Shown: piece after piece, positions 1-6,800 of the stretch
Layout of the letters: the number at the start of each line of letters is the position of its first letter
How positions within the stretch are numbered: position 1 is the stretch's first letter
Origin: Legionellales bacterium
Lineage (GTDB): Bacteria; Pseudomonadota; Gammaproteobacteria; Legionellales; Legionellaceae
Length of the DNA stretch: 7,653 nucleotides
Direction: 5' to 3'
Assembly (NCBI GenBank): GCA_020050955.1
Contig: JAGVJT010000217.1
Coordinates: 1 to 7,653, forward strand
Program-made: the position numbers and the translations under genes
Notes under the pieces: model-generated
Databases searched by the model: none
What the model was told of the DNA's origin: nothing
The model's input: the letters and a program-made list of their open reading frames with translations, nothing else

Positions 1-18
1 ATATGATGATGGACGTCT

Positions 19-1896
19 GTGAATCTTGAAAAACGTTATGATGTGATCGTAATTGGCGCAGGGCATGCAGGTACCGAAGCCGCTCTTGCTGCAGCAAGAA
101 TGGGGGCGCAAACGCTTTTGTTGACCCACAATCTTGATTTATTAGGACAAATGTCCTGCAACCCCGCCATTGGTGGCATTGGCAAGGGACACTTAGTCAA
201 AGAAATCGATGCGCTTGATGGTTTGATGGCGCGGGCTGCAGATGCAGCGGGCATTCAATTTCGGATTTTAAATGCATCGAAAGGCCCTGCAGTTCGCGCA
301 ACGCGTGCACAAGCTGATCGTGTGCTGTATCGACAAGCCGTACGGTTTGCATTGCAAAATCAACCTAACTTAACGCTTTTTCAACAATCTGTTGATGACA
401 TTTTAATGGATGGTGATTTGGCCGTCGGTGTTGTTACCCAAATGGGTTTACGCTTTATGGCGCGCGCGGTTGTATTGACTGCGGGAACCTTTTTAGGTGG
501 CAAAATTCATGTTGGCATGAGCCAATATGCAGGGGGGCGCGCAGGGGACCCACCTGCGATTGCATTGGCCGCACGGTTACGTGAGCTTAACTTGCCTGTG
601 GGTCGTTTAAAAACAGGCACACCGCCTCGCATTGAAGGACGCTCCCTTGATTATAGCCAAATGACACGCCAAGATGGAGATAGGCCGTTACCGGTGTTTT
701 CTTATCAAGGCTCGGTGCTTGATCATCCTGAGCAACGTCCTTGTTTCATCACCACGACAACTGAAAAAACACACGCCATTATTCGAGAAAACCTACATCA
801 ATCTCCCATGTACGCGGGTGTTATTGAAGGTGTGGGGCCTCGTTATTGTCCTTCGATTGAAGATAAAGTGGTGCGTTTTGCTGATAAATTATCACATCAA
901 ATTTTTGTCGAGCCAGAAGGCTTAACCACGGACGAAATTTACCCTAACGGCATTTCGACGAGTTTACCATTTGATGTACAAACGGCGTTTGTGCGTTCCA
1001 TTAAAGGGTTTGAAAATGCACAGATCACGCGTCCTGGTTACGCGATTGAATATGATTACTTCGACCCTCGCGGACTCACGGCATTTTTACAAACCAAAGC
1101 ATTTGCGAATGTCTTTTTTGCAGGCCAGATTAACGGCACAACAGGTTATGAAGAGGCGGCAGCACAAGGCCTTATTGCAGGATTAAATGCAGTGCTTTAT
1201 AGCCGTGAACAAGCACTGTGGAGCCCGCGTCGTGATGAAGCCTACATGGGCGTTTTAATTGACGATTTAATTACTTGTGGCACACAAGAGCCGTATCGCA
1301 TGTTTACCTCGCGTGCTGAGTATCGATTATTATTGCGAGAAGACAATGCCGATTTACGATTGACAGAAAAAGGCTACGAGCTTGGTCTTGTGAGTGAAGC
1401 AAGATGGCGTGCTTTTTGTGAGAAACGAGAAGCCATCGAGCAAGCTAATCAGCTGTTGCATGACACCTGGGTACGTGTTGGTCATAATGATTTATTAAGT
1501 GCTTCATTAGAAACACCACTGCAGCACGATTGTCGTGCGTCTGAATTACTCAGACGGCCCGAGATGAATTACGCGCATATCCAAGCCATTGAAGTCTTAA
1601 ATTTGCCTGTTTTGCCCGATGTGTTGGCCGAACAAGTGGAAATTCAAACTAAATATGCAGGTTACATCGAGCGTCAAAAACAAGATATTGCTCGATTACA
1701 AAAGCATGAAAAAACGTTATTACCTCACGATTTTCCATATGAAGATGTTTGTGGCTTATCCACTGAAGTGATGCAAAAGCTAGTAAAAATACGTCCAGCC
1801 TCGATAGGGCAAGCAGGACGTATTTCAGGGGTTACGCCTGCAGCATTGTCATTGTTGCTGGTGCATTTAAAAAAGCAGCGGGTAGAGGTCGTTTGA
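19..1896 (+). CDS. mnmG: tRNA uridine-5-carboxymethylaminomethyl modification enzyme MnmG (GidA)
   Basis: FAD-dependent subunit of the cytoplasmic MnmE-MnmG complex, which installs the (carboxymethyl)aminomethyl group on wobble uridine 34 of certain tRNAs. The 625-residue product is close to the roughly 629 residues of E. coli MnmG, so the gene looks complete. The N-terminal dinucleotide-binding motif GAGHAG is at residues 13-18, the family signature [15 protein letters not shown] at 45-59, and [15 protein letters not shown] at 199-213. The cysteine in GPRYCPS is residue 277, the number of the catalytically important cysteine in E. coli. [20 protein letters not shown] lies in the C-terminal half. 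The start is GTG at 19: stops at 4-9 in this frame rule out extension, and only a weak GGA lies upstream. The stop is 1 nt before rsmG, so the two are very likely co-transcribed. Family identity is certain; only the start codon is open to doubt. Confidence 0.98.
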   Translation: MNLEKRYDVIVIGAGHAGTEAALAAARMGAQTLLLTHNLDLLGQMSCNPAIGGIGKGHLVKEIDALDGLMARAADAAGIQFRILNASKGPAVRATRAQADRVLYRQAVRFALQNQPNLTLFQQSVDDILMDGDLAVGVVTQMGLRFMARAVVLTAGTFLGGKIHVGMSQYAGGRAGDPPAIALAARLRELNLPVGRLKTGTPPRIEGRSLDYSQMTRQDGDRPLPVFSYQGSVLDHPEQRPCFITTTTEKTHAIIRENLHQSPMYAGVIEGVGPRYCPSIEDKVVRFADKLSHQIFVEPEGLTTDEIYPNGISTSLPFDVQTAFVRSIKGFENAQITRPGYAIEYDYFDPRGLTAFLQTKAFANVFFAGQINGTTGYEEAAAQGLIAGLNAVLYSREQALWSPRRDEAYMGVLIDDLITCGTQEPYRMFTSRAEYRLLLREDNADLRLTEKGYELGLVSEARWRAFCEKREAIEQANQLLHDTWVRVGHNDLLSASLETPLQHDCRASELLRRPEMNYAHIQAIEVLNLPVLPDVLAEQVEIQTKYAGYIERQKQDIARLQKHEKTLLPHDFPYEDVCGLSTEVMQKLVKIRPASIGQAGRISGVTPAALSLLLVHLKKQRVEVV

Positions 1897-1897
1897 G

Positions 1898-2506
1898 ATG
1901 TCAGCTATTTACCAACAACTTCAAGATGGTTTTGTCAAATTAGGATTAGCACAAGATGCAACAGTTTTTGAAGATTATTTAAATCTGCTTGATACGTGGA
2001 ACCGGGCTTATAACTTAACTGCCATTCAAGATCCAAGCGAGCGTGTTAGCCGTCATATTTTAGATAGCTTGGCCATTTTGCCTTGGGTGCAAGGCTCTTG
2101 TATCTTGGATGTTGGCACGGGTGCGGGATTACCTGGTGTTCCTCTTGCGCTTGCACGTCCTGATTTACGAATAACGCTATTAGACAGTAATGGCAAAAAA
2201 ACACGATTTTTGCATGAAGTGAAACGTGCATTGTCGCTTGCAAATGTAGACATTATTCATTCGCGTGTGGAGCAATATTCTCCTGCCTCGGGCTTTGATA
2301 CGATCGTAAGTCGAGCATTCAGTGAGCTTGATCAAATGATGCAATGGACGAAACATTTGATTGCAGAGCATGGTATTTGGCTGGCCATGAAAGGACGACG
2401 CCCTGATGCTGAACTTGCAGTCGTCCCTACGCCTGCTGAGATACATGCTTACACTGTTCCTGGTGTAGAGGGTGAGCGTTGTTGCGTTGTCATGAAAAAA
2501 ACGTAA
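1898..2506 (+). CDS. rsmG: 16S rRNA (guanine-527-N7)-methyltransferase RsmG (GidB)
   Basis: Transfers a methyl group from S-adenosylmethionine to N7 of G527 in 16S rRNA; in many bacteria its loss gives low-level streptomycin resistance. The product is 202 residues (E. coli 207). The family motifs appear in order: WNRAYNLTAI at 34-43, HILDSLA at 53-59, the SAM-binding glycine-rich loop DVGTGAGLPGVPLA at 71-84, LLDSNGKKTRFL at 94-105, and SRAF at 138-141. The ATG follows the mnmG stop by 1 nt and is preceded by the purine-rich ribosome site GGTAGAGG (1881-1888) inside the end of mnmG. The gidA-gidB pair is a classic conserved neighbourhood near chromosome origins. Nothing is missing or unusual. 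Confidence 0.98.
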   Translation: MSAIYQQLQDGFVKLGLAQDATVFEDYLNLLDTWNRAYNLTAIQDPSERVSRHILDSLAILPWVQGSCILDVGTGAGLPGVPLALARPDLRITLLDSNGKKTRFLHEVKRALSLANVDIIHSRVEQYSPASGFDTIVSRAFSELDQMMQWTKHLIAEHGIWLAMKGRRPDAELAVVPTPAEIHAYTVPGVEGERCCVVMKKT

Positions 2507-2532
2507 CTTATTTCGTTAAAATTAAGAAGATA

Positions 2533-2563
2533 ATAATACGTTTCCTCCGCATTTTAACGTTAT
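2533..2563. repeat. Imperfect inverted repeat in the parA upstream region
   Basis: ATAATACGTT at 2533-2542 and AACGTTAT at 2556-2563 form an 8-bp inverted repeat interrupted by a 2-nt bulge, overlapping the possible -10 element. The left flank is AT-rich. It could be an operator or simply a chance palindrome. It does not resemble the parS consensus. Confidence 0.25.
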
Positions 2564-2566
2564 ACT
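2561..2566 (+). promoter_or_regulatory. Possible -10 hexamer upstream of parAB
   Basis: The 97-nt gap between rsmG and parA is the largest spacer among the plus-strand genes. It contains TATACT, five of six matches to the sigma-70 -10 consensus, 37 nt before the parA ATG. No good -35 hexamer lies 16-18 nt upstream, so this is a weak promoter or a chance match. An imperfect inverted repeat overlaps it (see 2533-2563). Inference only. Confidence 0.25.
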
Positions 2567-2603
2567 TCGTGGTATTCTGTTTACGAATATCTTGGAGTGA
2601 ATC

Positions 2604-3398
2604 ATGGCAAAGGTTGTAGCCATTGCAAATCAAAAAGGTGGTGTAGGAAAGACCACAACGTCAGTGAATTTGGCGGCATCGCTTGCAGGAAATAATCAAA
2701 CTATTTTATTGATCGACCTAGACCCACAAGGTAATGCAACCATGGGATCAGGGGTTGATAAAAATTCACTCGTGTATTCTTCAAATGATGTGTTGCTTCG
2801 TGATTGTCTAGCAGAGCAAGCGTGTTTATCAACGTTATCTGGTTTTGATTTGTTGCCTGCGAATGGTGATTTAACGGTGGCTGAGGTGAGCTTAATGGAG
2901 CAGGCGCATCGTGAAACCATTTTATTTAAAGCGCTACAACCTCTACATGCACGTTATGATTATATTTTGATTGATTGTCCTCCTGCATTGAACACATTAA
3001 CGCTTAATGCGCTTGTTGCCGCTGATTCTGTGCTTATTCCGATGCAATGTGAATATTATGCGCTAGAAGGTTTAGCGGCACTGCTTTCAACCATTGAGCA
3101 AGTGAAGTCGTCGGTGAATTCACGATTACAAATAGAAGGCGTTTTACGCACATTATATGATGCACGTAATCGGTTATGTGCCGATGTTTCCAAGCAACTT
3201 TTAGACCATTTTGGCAATAAAGTTTATCGTACGGTCATTCCTCGGAATGTCCGATTAGCAGAAGCGCCAAGCCATGGGCAACCCATTCTTCAATATGATC
3301 GTTTATCCTCAGGCTCTGCTGCGTATATGGTGCTTGCATCGGAGTTTTTGGGTAAGCAACCAGCAACATCAAAAGAAGCGCAAGGAGTGGCATCATGA
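2604..3398 (+). CDS. parA: Chromosome-partitioning ATPase ParA (Soj)
   Basis: Deviant Walker-type ATPase that binds DNA non-specifically as an ATP dimer and, with ParB bound at parS, moves newly copied origins apart. The product is 264 residues and begins directly with the P-loop region, without the N-terminal helix-turn-helix extension of plasmid type Ia ParA, so it is the short chromosomal (Soj) type. KGGVGKTT with the signature lysine is at residues 11-18, the Walker A' motif DLDPQGNAT at 38-46, the Walker B segment ILIDCPPAL at 121-129, and the conserved RNVRLAEAPSHGQPI at 214-228. A ribosome site TTGGAG ends 6 nt before the ATG. The last bases overlap parB (ATGA), implying coupled translation. 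Soj proteins also control DnaA in some bacteria (Bacillus, Vibrio). Confidence 0.97.
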   Translation: MAKVVAIANQKGGVGKTTTSVNLAASLAGNNQTILLIDLDPQGNATMGSGVDKNSLVYSSNDVLLRDCLAEQACLSTLSGFDLLPANGDLTVAEVSLMEQAHRETILFKALQPLHARYDYILIDCPPALNTLTLNALVAADSVLIPMQCEYYALEGLAALLSTIEQVKSSVNSRLQIEGVLRTLYDARNRLCADVSKQLLDHFGNKVYRTVIPRNVRLAEAPSHGQPILQYDRLSSGSAAYMVLASEFLGKQPATSKEAQGVAS

Positions 3399-4279
3399 CG
3401 AAGCGAGGAGGATTAGGGCGTAACTTGTCTGTGTTGCTTCAATCCGCCGAACGTATGGCGCAAGTTGAAGCGGTTCAAGACGGGACGCTTTTAATGTTAT
3501 CGGTATCGGCATTGCAGCCTGGAAAATATCAACCACGTGGCGTCATGGATGAGACTTCTCTTATGGAGCTTGCTCAATCCATTCAAAAGCAAGGACTGCT
3601 GCAGCCGCTTGTGGTGCGTGAGTGCGCAAGTGGACAGTATGAAATCGTGGCTGGTGAGCGGCGATGGCGCGCTTGCCAATTAGCTGGCATGACAGAAGTA
3701 CCTGTGTTGGTTCGTTATGTGGATGATGAAACAGCCATGGCAATGGCTTTGGTTGAAAATTTACAACGTGAAGCATTGAATGCCATGGATCAAGCGCGTG
3801 CCATGCAGCGGTTAACGCAAGAGTTTTCATTGACCCACCAAGAAATCGCGAATTTATTGTCCAAATCACGCGCGGCGGTGAGTAATTTTCTTCGTTTGCT
3901 TCATTTAAATGCAGATGTTCAAGCCATGTTGGAGCGCGGCGAACTAGACATGGGGCATGCTCGTTGTTTATTGATGCTAGAAGAACATCAGCAACCTGAT
4001 GTCGCAGGATGGATTGTTGAGAAAGGGTTGTCGGTGAGAGAGACAGAAGCTTTTGTGTCTAGGCTGAATACAAAAATTGTCGCAGCACCAAGTGCACGAA
4101 CAGATACGACGCTACTTTTTAAAGACGAGTTGCATCATTTAGCACAATATTTACAGACAAAAGTGAGTATTAAAGCCAGCAAGTCAGGGAAAGGGACATT
4201 GATTATTCATTATGATGGCGCACAAAGCCTTCAAAAAATGATCGAACAATTAAGTCCACAATTGGAGTTGGCAGAATAA
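3395..4279 (+). CDS. parB: Chromosome-partitioning protein ParB (Spo0J), parS-binding CTPase
   Basis: Centromere-binding protein that loads at parS, slides and spreads as a CTP-dependent clamp, and stimulates ParA ATPase. The 294-residue product has the usual length and domain order. A short basic N-terminal ParA-activating segment (RGGLGRNLSVLL, 4-15) comes first. The ParB/Srx-like CTPase domain follows, with YQPR at 45-48, GLLQPLVVRE at 67-76, the nucleotide-binding GERRWRA at 87-93 and ENLQRE at 121-126. A helix-turn-helix parS-binding region lies around 147-171 (LTHQEIANLLSKSRAAVSNF), then LDMGHAR at 184-190 and a C-terminal dimerisation region from about 236. A strong ribosome site AAGGAG (3382-3387) lies 7 nt before the ATG. 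No recognisable parS lies within the window, so the binding sites must be elsewhere. Confidence 0.97.
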   Translation: MTKRGGLGRNLSVLLQSAERMAQVEAVQDGTLLMLSVSALQPGKYQPRGVMDETSLMELAQSIQKQGLLQPLVVRECASGQYEIVAGERRWRACQLAGMTEVPVLVRYVDDETAMAMALVENLQREALNAMDQARAMQRLTQEFSLTHQEIANLLSKSRAAVSNFLRLLHLNADVQAMLERGELDMGHARCLLMLEEHQQPDVAGWIVEKGLSVRETEAFVSRLNTKIVAAPSARTDTTLLFKDELHHLAQYLQTKVSIKASKSGKGTLIIHYDGAQSLQKMIEQLSPQLELAE

Positions 4280-4305
4280 CCGTCATAAACATGGATTGAG
4301 CATTC

Positions 4306-4312
4306 AAGGAAG
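4306..4312 (+). promoter_or_regulatory. Ribosome binding site that sets the yraN start
   Basis: AAGGAAG ends 4 nt before the ATG at 4317; its AAGGA core is 6 nt away. It lies inside the longer reading frame that begins with TTG at 4296, so it favours the ATG as the real start and argues against the seven extra N-terminal residues. Confidence 0.7.
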
Positions 4313-4316
4313 AATA

Positions 4317-4664
4317 ATGTCTCGAATAGCAGGTACTCGCGCAGAAGATTGCGCTCGCATATACCTTATGTCGCAAGGATTACGATGGGTAACTAGTAAT
4401 TTTCGCTCTTATTGTGGTGAAATTGATCTTATCATGCGAGATAAAAAAACATTGGTTTTTGTTGAAGTGCGCGCACGAACCTCTTCTAGCTTTGGTGATG
4501 GTGTTGAAAGTGTGACATGGCATAAACAACGAAAACTTATTAAAACAGCAGAGTTTTATTTGCAAAAAATGATGATAACGCATGATATTGTCAGGTTTGA
4601 TGTGGTGAGTTTGGATGGTAAGCCGCCAGTGATCAGCTGGATTAGAGATGCATTTACGTGTTGA
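4317..4664 (+). CDS. yraN: UPF0102 family protein YraN, predicted nuclease fold
   Basis: A small conserved protein of unproven function with a restriction-endonuclease-like (Holliday-junction-resolvase-like) fold. From the ATG the product is 115 residues, the usual family size of about 115-130. The signature is clear: G-x-x-A-E-x-x-A at 6-13, N-F-R at 28-30, GEIDLI at 34-39 and VFVEVRAR at 47-54, giving the E35, D37 and E50-x-R52 pattern of the nuclease core, then a conserved lysine (WHKQRK, 68-73) and RFDVV at 93-97. A longer frame begins at TTG 4296, but the ATG has the better ribosome site and the family usually starts just before the G-x-x-A-E motif. It sits 37 nt after parB and 43 nt before diaA; yraN-diaA-dolP is also the E. 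coli order. Cellular role unknown, DNA processing suspected. Confidence 0.93.
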   Translation: MSRIAGTRAEDCARIYLMSQGLRWVTSNFRSYCGEIDLIMRDKKTLVFVEVRARTSSSFGDGVESVTWHKQRKLIKTAEFYLQKMMITHDIVRFDVVSLDGKPPVISWIRDAFTC

Positions 4665-4707
4665 TGTCTGTGGTATTCAATGAATTAGTATAAGGAATGA
4701 GAGGGTG

Positions 4708-5298
4708 ATGGAGGAACGTGTTCGACATCTGTTTGGTATCAGTATCGAAGCAAAAATGGCTGCGGCTGATGCGTTATCAGGTCTTGTTGCAAAGGCAAGT
4801 GCATGTTTAGTTAATGTTTTGTTAAATAATGGAAAAATATTGGTTTGTGGGCACGGTGGCTCTGCTGCAAATGCGTTGCATTTTTCCGCTGCCATGTTGC
4901 ATCATTTTGATGTTGAACGACCAGGGCTTCCTGTGATTGCATTGACAACCGATACCGCTGTGTTAACAGCCTTTGGGCAAGAAGGGCATGCCGATCAAAT
5001 GTTTGCGAGGCAAATTCAAACGTTAGGGCAGGAAAAAGATGTTCTCATTTTGTTAAGTACATCAGGGCATGCGACAAGTTTGTTGCATGCTGTTCATGCC
5101 GCTCACGATCAAGGCATGGATGTTGTGGCATTGAGCGGCCGTGATGGCGGCGTACTTGCTAATCATCTTGGACCTGAAGATATTGAAATTCGTGTACCAG
5201 GTGACACAAGTGCGTTGATTCGTGAGGCACATTTGTTTATTTTGCATTGTTTTTGTGATTTGATTGAGCACTCATTATTCGGGCAGATGTTGGGGTAG
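4708..5298 (+). CDS. diaA: DnaA initiator-associating protein DiaA (SIS domain)
   Basis: Single-domain SIS protein. In E. coli DiaA is a homotetramer that binds several DnaA molecules and promotes timely initiation at oriC. From ATG 4708 the product is 196 residues, the E. coli length, and MEERVRHLF aligns with the E. coli N terminus (MQERI). GHGGSA (48-53) and STSG (117-120) form the sugar-phosphate pocket. The paralogue GmhA (sedoheptulose-7-phosphate isomerase) has HFAEEL, with a catalytic Glu65; here it reads HFSAAM (58-63), so both glutamates are gone, arguing for the adaptor rather than the enzyme. His180, matching the GmhA catalytic histidine, is retained. Leu190-Phe191, reported as DnaA-contact residues in E. 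coli, are present at the same numbers. A GTG at 4705 is an alternative start with AAGGA 8 nt upstream. yraN upstream and dolP downstream support the call. Confidence 0.92.
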   Translation: MEERVRHLFGISIEAKMAAADALSGLVAKASACLVNVLLNNGKILVCGHGGSAANALHFSAAMLHHFDVERPGLPVIALTTDTAVLTAFGQEGHADQMFARQIQTLGQEKDVLILLSTSGHATSLLHAVHAAHDQGMDVVALSGRDGGVLANHLGPEDIEIRVPGDTSALIREAHLFILHCFCDLIEHSLFGQMLG

Positions 5299-5300
5299 TT

Positions 5301-5864
5301 ATGAAACGCGTTGTGATGTTGTTGTTACTGGTAAGCATTATATTGACTGGTTGTGTGGCGGCCGTGGTTGCGGGAGCTGCAACTGGACTTGTGGTGTATG
5401 ATCGTCGCAGTGTGAGCATGATTGAGCGTGATGCACGAATTTTTCATTTGGTGCATAAAACGATTGTGACAGATCCTTCTTTTAGGAGCTCACATATTGT
5501 TGTGACTGTTTTTAATCAAGCCGTTTTGTTGGTTGGTGAAACGCCAATTGCATCTTTACGTAATGTTGCTGAAAGAATTGCACAAAATACGCCTTATGTT
5601 CGTCGGGTTTACAATGAAATCACAGTCGACAATCCCATTATGTTAACTGAGCAAAGTCATGATGCTTGGATAACTGGCGAGGTTCGAGCGCATTTACTCG
5701 GGAGAAAAGGTTTAGAGTCGGGTTCTATTCGTGTTGTCACTGAGAATCAAGTGGTGTACTTAATGGGGATAGCAACACTCGAACAAGCGGGCTTGGCTGT
5801 TGATGTTGCACGTAAAACCAATGGTGTTCGTAAAGTTGTGAAAGTATTTCAATACGTGAGGTAA
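5301..5864 (+). CDS. dolP: Dual BON-domain outer-membrane lipoprotein, DolP (YraP) orthologue
   Basis: Predicted lipoprotein that in E. coli localises to the outer membrane and division site, binds anionic phospholipid through its second BON domain and supports envelope integrity. The 187-residue product (E. coli 191) has a basic-hydrophobic signal peptide ending in the lipobox LTGC, with Cys18 as lipidated residue and Val at +2, so sorting to the outer membrane is expected. BON1 spans about 46-111 and ends in VYNEITVD; BON2 spans about 119-186 with DAWIT (Trp123, near the lipid-contact tryptophan region of E. coli DolP), VVTENQVVYLMG and VRKVVKVF. The GCVAA after the lipobox and the DRRSV segment resemble E. 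coli DolP closely, making this copy the orthologue. It starts 2 nt after diaA and ends 2 nt before a paralogue. Confidence 0.93.
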   Translation: MKRVVMLLLLVSIILTGCVAAVVAGAATGLVVYDRRSVSMIERDARIFHLVHKTIVTDPSFRSSHIVVTVFNQAVLLVGETPIASLRNVAERIAQNTPYVRRVYNEITVDNPIMLTEQSHDAWITGEVRAHLLGRKGLESGSIRVVTENQVVYLMGIATLEQAGLAVDVARKTNGVRKVVKVFQYVR

Positions 5865-5866
5865 TC

Positions 5867-6445
5867 ATGCTGCCTACCAGAGTACTGGTTGTCTTGATGA
5901 TGAGCATGTTGTTAACTAGCTGTTTAGGGATAAGTAGCGTGTGGACTGGTGCTGAATTAGTCTATGATAGGCATAATCTCTACAAAAAATTTAATGACTA
6001 CCAATTGGTGGCTCAGGCGAACCGTGCGCTTTATCGCGATAAAATGTTCAAGCATGATGATTGCTATATCGATCTTGCGGCTTTTAACGGCGATTTGTTG
6101 CTGGTAGGGCATGTTCCAACACAGGAGCTTCGTAATGAAGCGTATGCACGTGTGGCACGTAAAACAGGTTATCGTCGATTATTTAATCAGCTTGCTATTG
6201 GACATTCAGACGGAAATGAAGCCGAAGACAGTTGGATTACGGCTAAAATTCGTAGCCAAATTGTGGCTGATGCAGATATTGATCCGCATCAATTTAAAGT
6301 CATTACGGTGGATCAAGTGGTGTATTTAATGGGGGATGTTTTGCCAAGTGAAGCCGCACGCGTAATTCAGATTGCCAGAGAAACAGACGATGTTATTCGT
6401 GTTGTAAAACTATTTAAATATTATCATTTAAGTGACAAAAGCTGA
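5867..6445 (+). CDS. Second dual BON-domain lipoprotein, tandem DolP paralogue
   Basis: A 192-residue lipoprotein of the same architecture as its upstream neighbour. The signal peptide ends in LLTSC with Cys19 lipidated and Leu at +2, so an outer-membrane location is expected. BON1 spans about 47-112 and BON2 about 121-188. Shared landmarks with the first copy are LVYDRH (31-36), DSWITAKIRSQIV (121-133), DQVVYLMG (149-156) and the ending VVKLFKYY. It differs in BON1, which carries an extra cysteine (Cys66, HDDCYIDL), and it lacks the YNEI motif, having FNQLAI instead. The ribosome site GAGGTAA overlaps the preceding stop codon, so translation is probably coupled. The pattern indicates an old tandem duplication followed by divergence. 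A strong hairpin overlaps its stop codon. Specific function is unknown; envelope maintenance is inferred. Confidence 0.9.
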   Translation: MLPTRVLVVLMMSMLLTSCLGISSVWTGAELVYDRHNLYKKFNDYQLVAQANRALYRDKMFKHDDCYIDLAAFNGDLLLVGHVPTQELRNEAYARVARKTGYRRLFNQLAIGHSDGNEAEDSWITAKIRSQIVADADIDPHQFKVITVDQVVYLMGDVLPSEAARVIQIARETDDVIRVVKLFKYYHLSDKS

Positions 6446-6479
6446 AAGCTTTGCGTAAACGGCGACGCTAAGCTCTCAG
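6442..6479. terminator. Strong hairpin overlapping the end of the BON operon, probable (bidirectional) terminator
   Basis: CTGAAAGCTTTGCGT (6442-6456) and ACGCTAAGCTCTCAG (6465-6479) can pair over 15 positions with two mismatches and an 8-nt loop. The left arm includes the stop codon of the preceding gene. On the plus strand no clear U-run follows. On the minus strand the stem is followed by TTTT, so it could also stop the convergent transcript of the small gene at 6549-6800. Position between convergent genes supports a terminator role. Confidence 0.6.
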
Positions 6480-6500
6480 TCAATAGGTTATTAGGGTGAG

Positions 6501-6535
6501 CTCCTTCAAGCGGCTAGGCTACTTTTAGGATGACT
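6501..6535. repeat. Solo arm of the palindromic intergenic repeat
   Basis: This 35-bp stretch begins CTCCTTCAAG and ends TTTTAGGATGACT. It matches the right arm of the 94-bp element at 7099-7133 at 25 of 35 positions without gaps, with perfect blocks TCCTTCAA, GGCTA and GATGAC. No matching left arm is visible upstream, so this looks like a degenerate or partial copy of the same family. Confidence 0.6.
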
Positions 6536-6548
6536 TATGAGAAATATG

Positions 6549-6800
6549 TCATCGTTTATAAAATTGTTTTCTAACCACGCGTTTGCGTATTTTTTGTAAA
6601 TTAAGTTTGCGTTTTGCGCCCGTCGCGTCGTGCATTTCTTCATCATTGACGGCAAGCTCATGAAATTGAACGGGATGTGTTTTAGCATGAAGTCGATAAG
6701 CGTTGTGACGTTTATCGTGTTTGTGATGATGAAGGTCACCGTAGCGGTTGTCCATTGCTTGGTGCGTCCATGCGGCATTGTGCTGTTGTTTTTCTGACAT
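6549..6800 (-). CDS. Small His-rich, strongly basic protein of unknown function
   Basis: I do not recognise this 83-residue protein. It has 11 histidines (including HHHKH at 24-28), 18 Lys/Arg and 9 Asp/Glu, no signal peptide and no membrane segment. The N-terminal half is His-rich (7-47), a short acidic patch follows (DEE, 53-55), and the C-terminal 21 residues (63-83) hold 11 Lys/Arg, which suggests RNA or DNA binding. The histidines might bind metal. The ATG has a good ribosome site, AAAAGGA at 6808-6814, spaced 7 nt. An overlapping frame of 99 codons in the same region starts with TTG and looks like a shadow. The gene is convergent with the BON operon and ends near the shared hairpin and a repeat arm. 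Coding status rests on the ribosome site and the coherent charge pattern. Confidence 0.6.
   Translation of the reverse strand: MSEKQQHNAAWTHQAMDNRYGDLHHHKHDKRHNAYRLHAKTHPVQFHELAVNDEEMHDATGAKRKLNLQKIRKRVVRKQFYKR

Noticed and set aside
1756..1764. TTATCCACT, one mismatch from the DnaA box consensus, inside mnmG
   Set aside because: It is a single site within a conserved coding stretch. There is no cluster of boxes and no AT-rich unwinding region, so it is not evidence of an origin.
2180..2446. 88-codon minus-strand frame opposite rsmG
   Set aside because: It is a shadow of a well-conserved gene, with no ribosome site and an implausible composition.
2907..2914. CGTGAAAC, matching half of a parS site, inside parA
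   Set aside because: The other half of the palindrome is absent, so a functional ParB site is unlikely.
4296..4316. Longer yraN frame starting with TTG at 4296
   Set aside because: The ATG at 4317 has a well-placed ribosome site within this stretch, and family members start close to the G-x-x-A-E motif.
4705..4707. GTG as the diaA start
   Set aside because: The ATG at 4708 gives the E. coli length and aligns exactly with its N terminus. The GTG adds one residue and cannot be fully excluded.
5449..5457. DnaA-box-like sequence on the minus strand (TTATGCACC)
   Set aside because: It lies alone in the coding sequence of the first BON gene and has no neighbours of the same kind.
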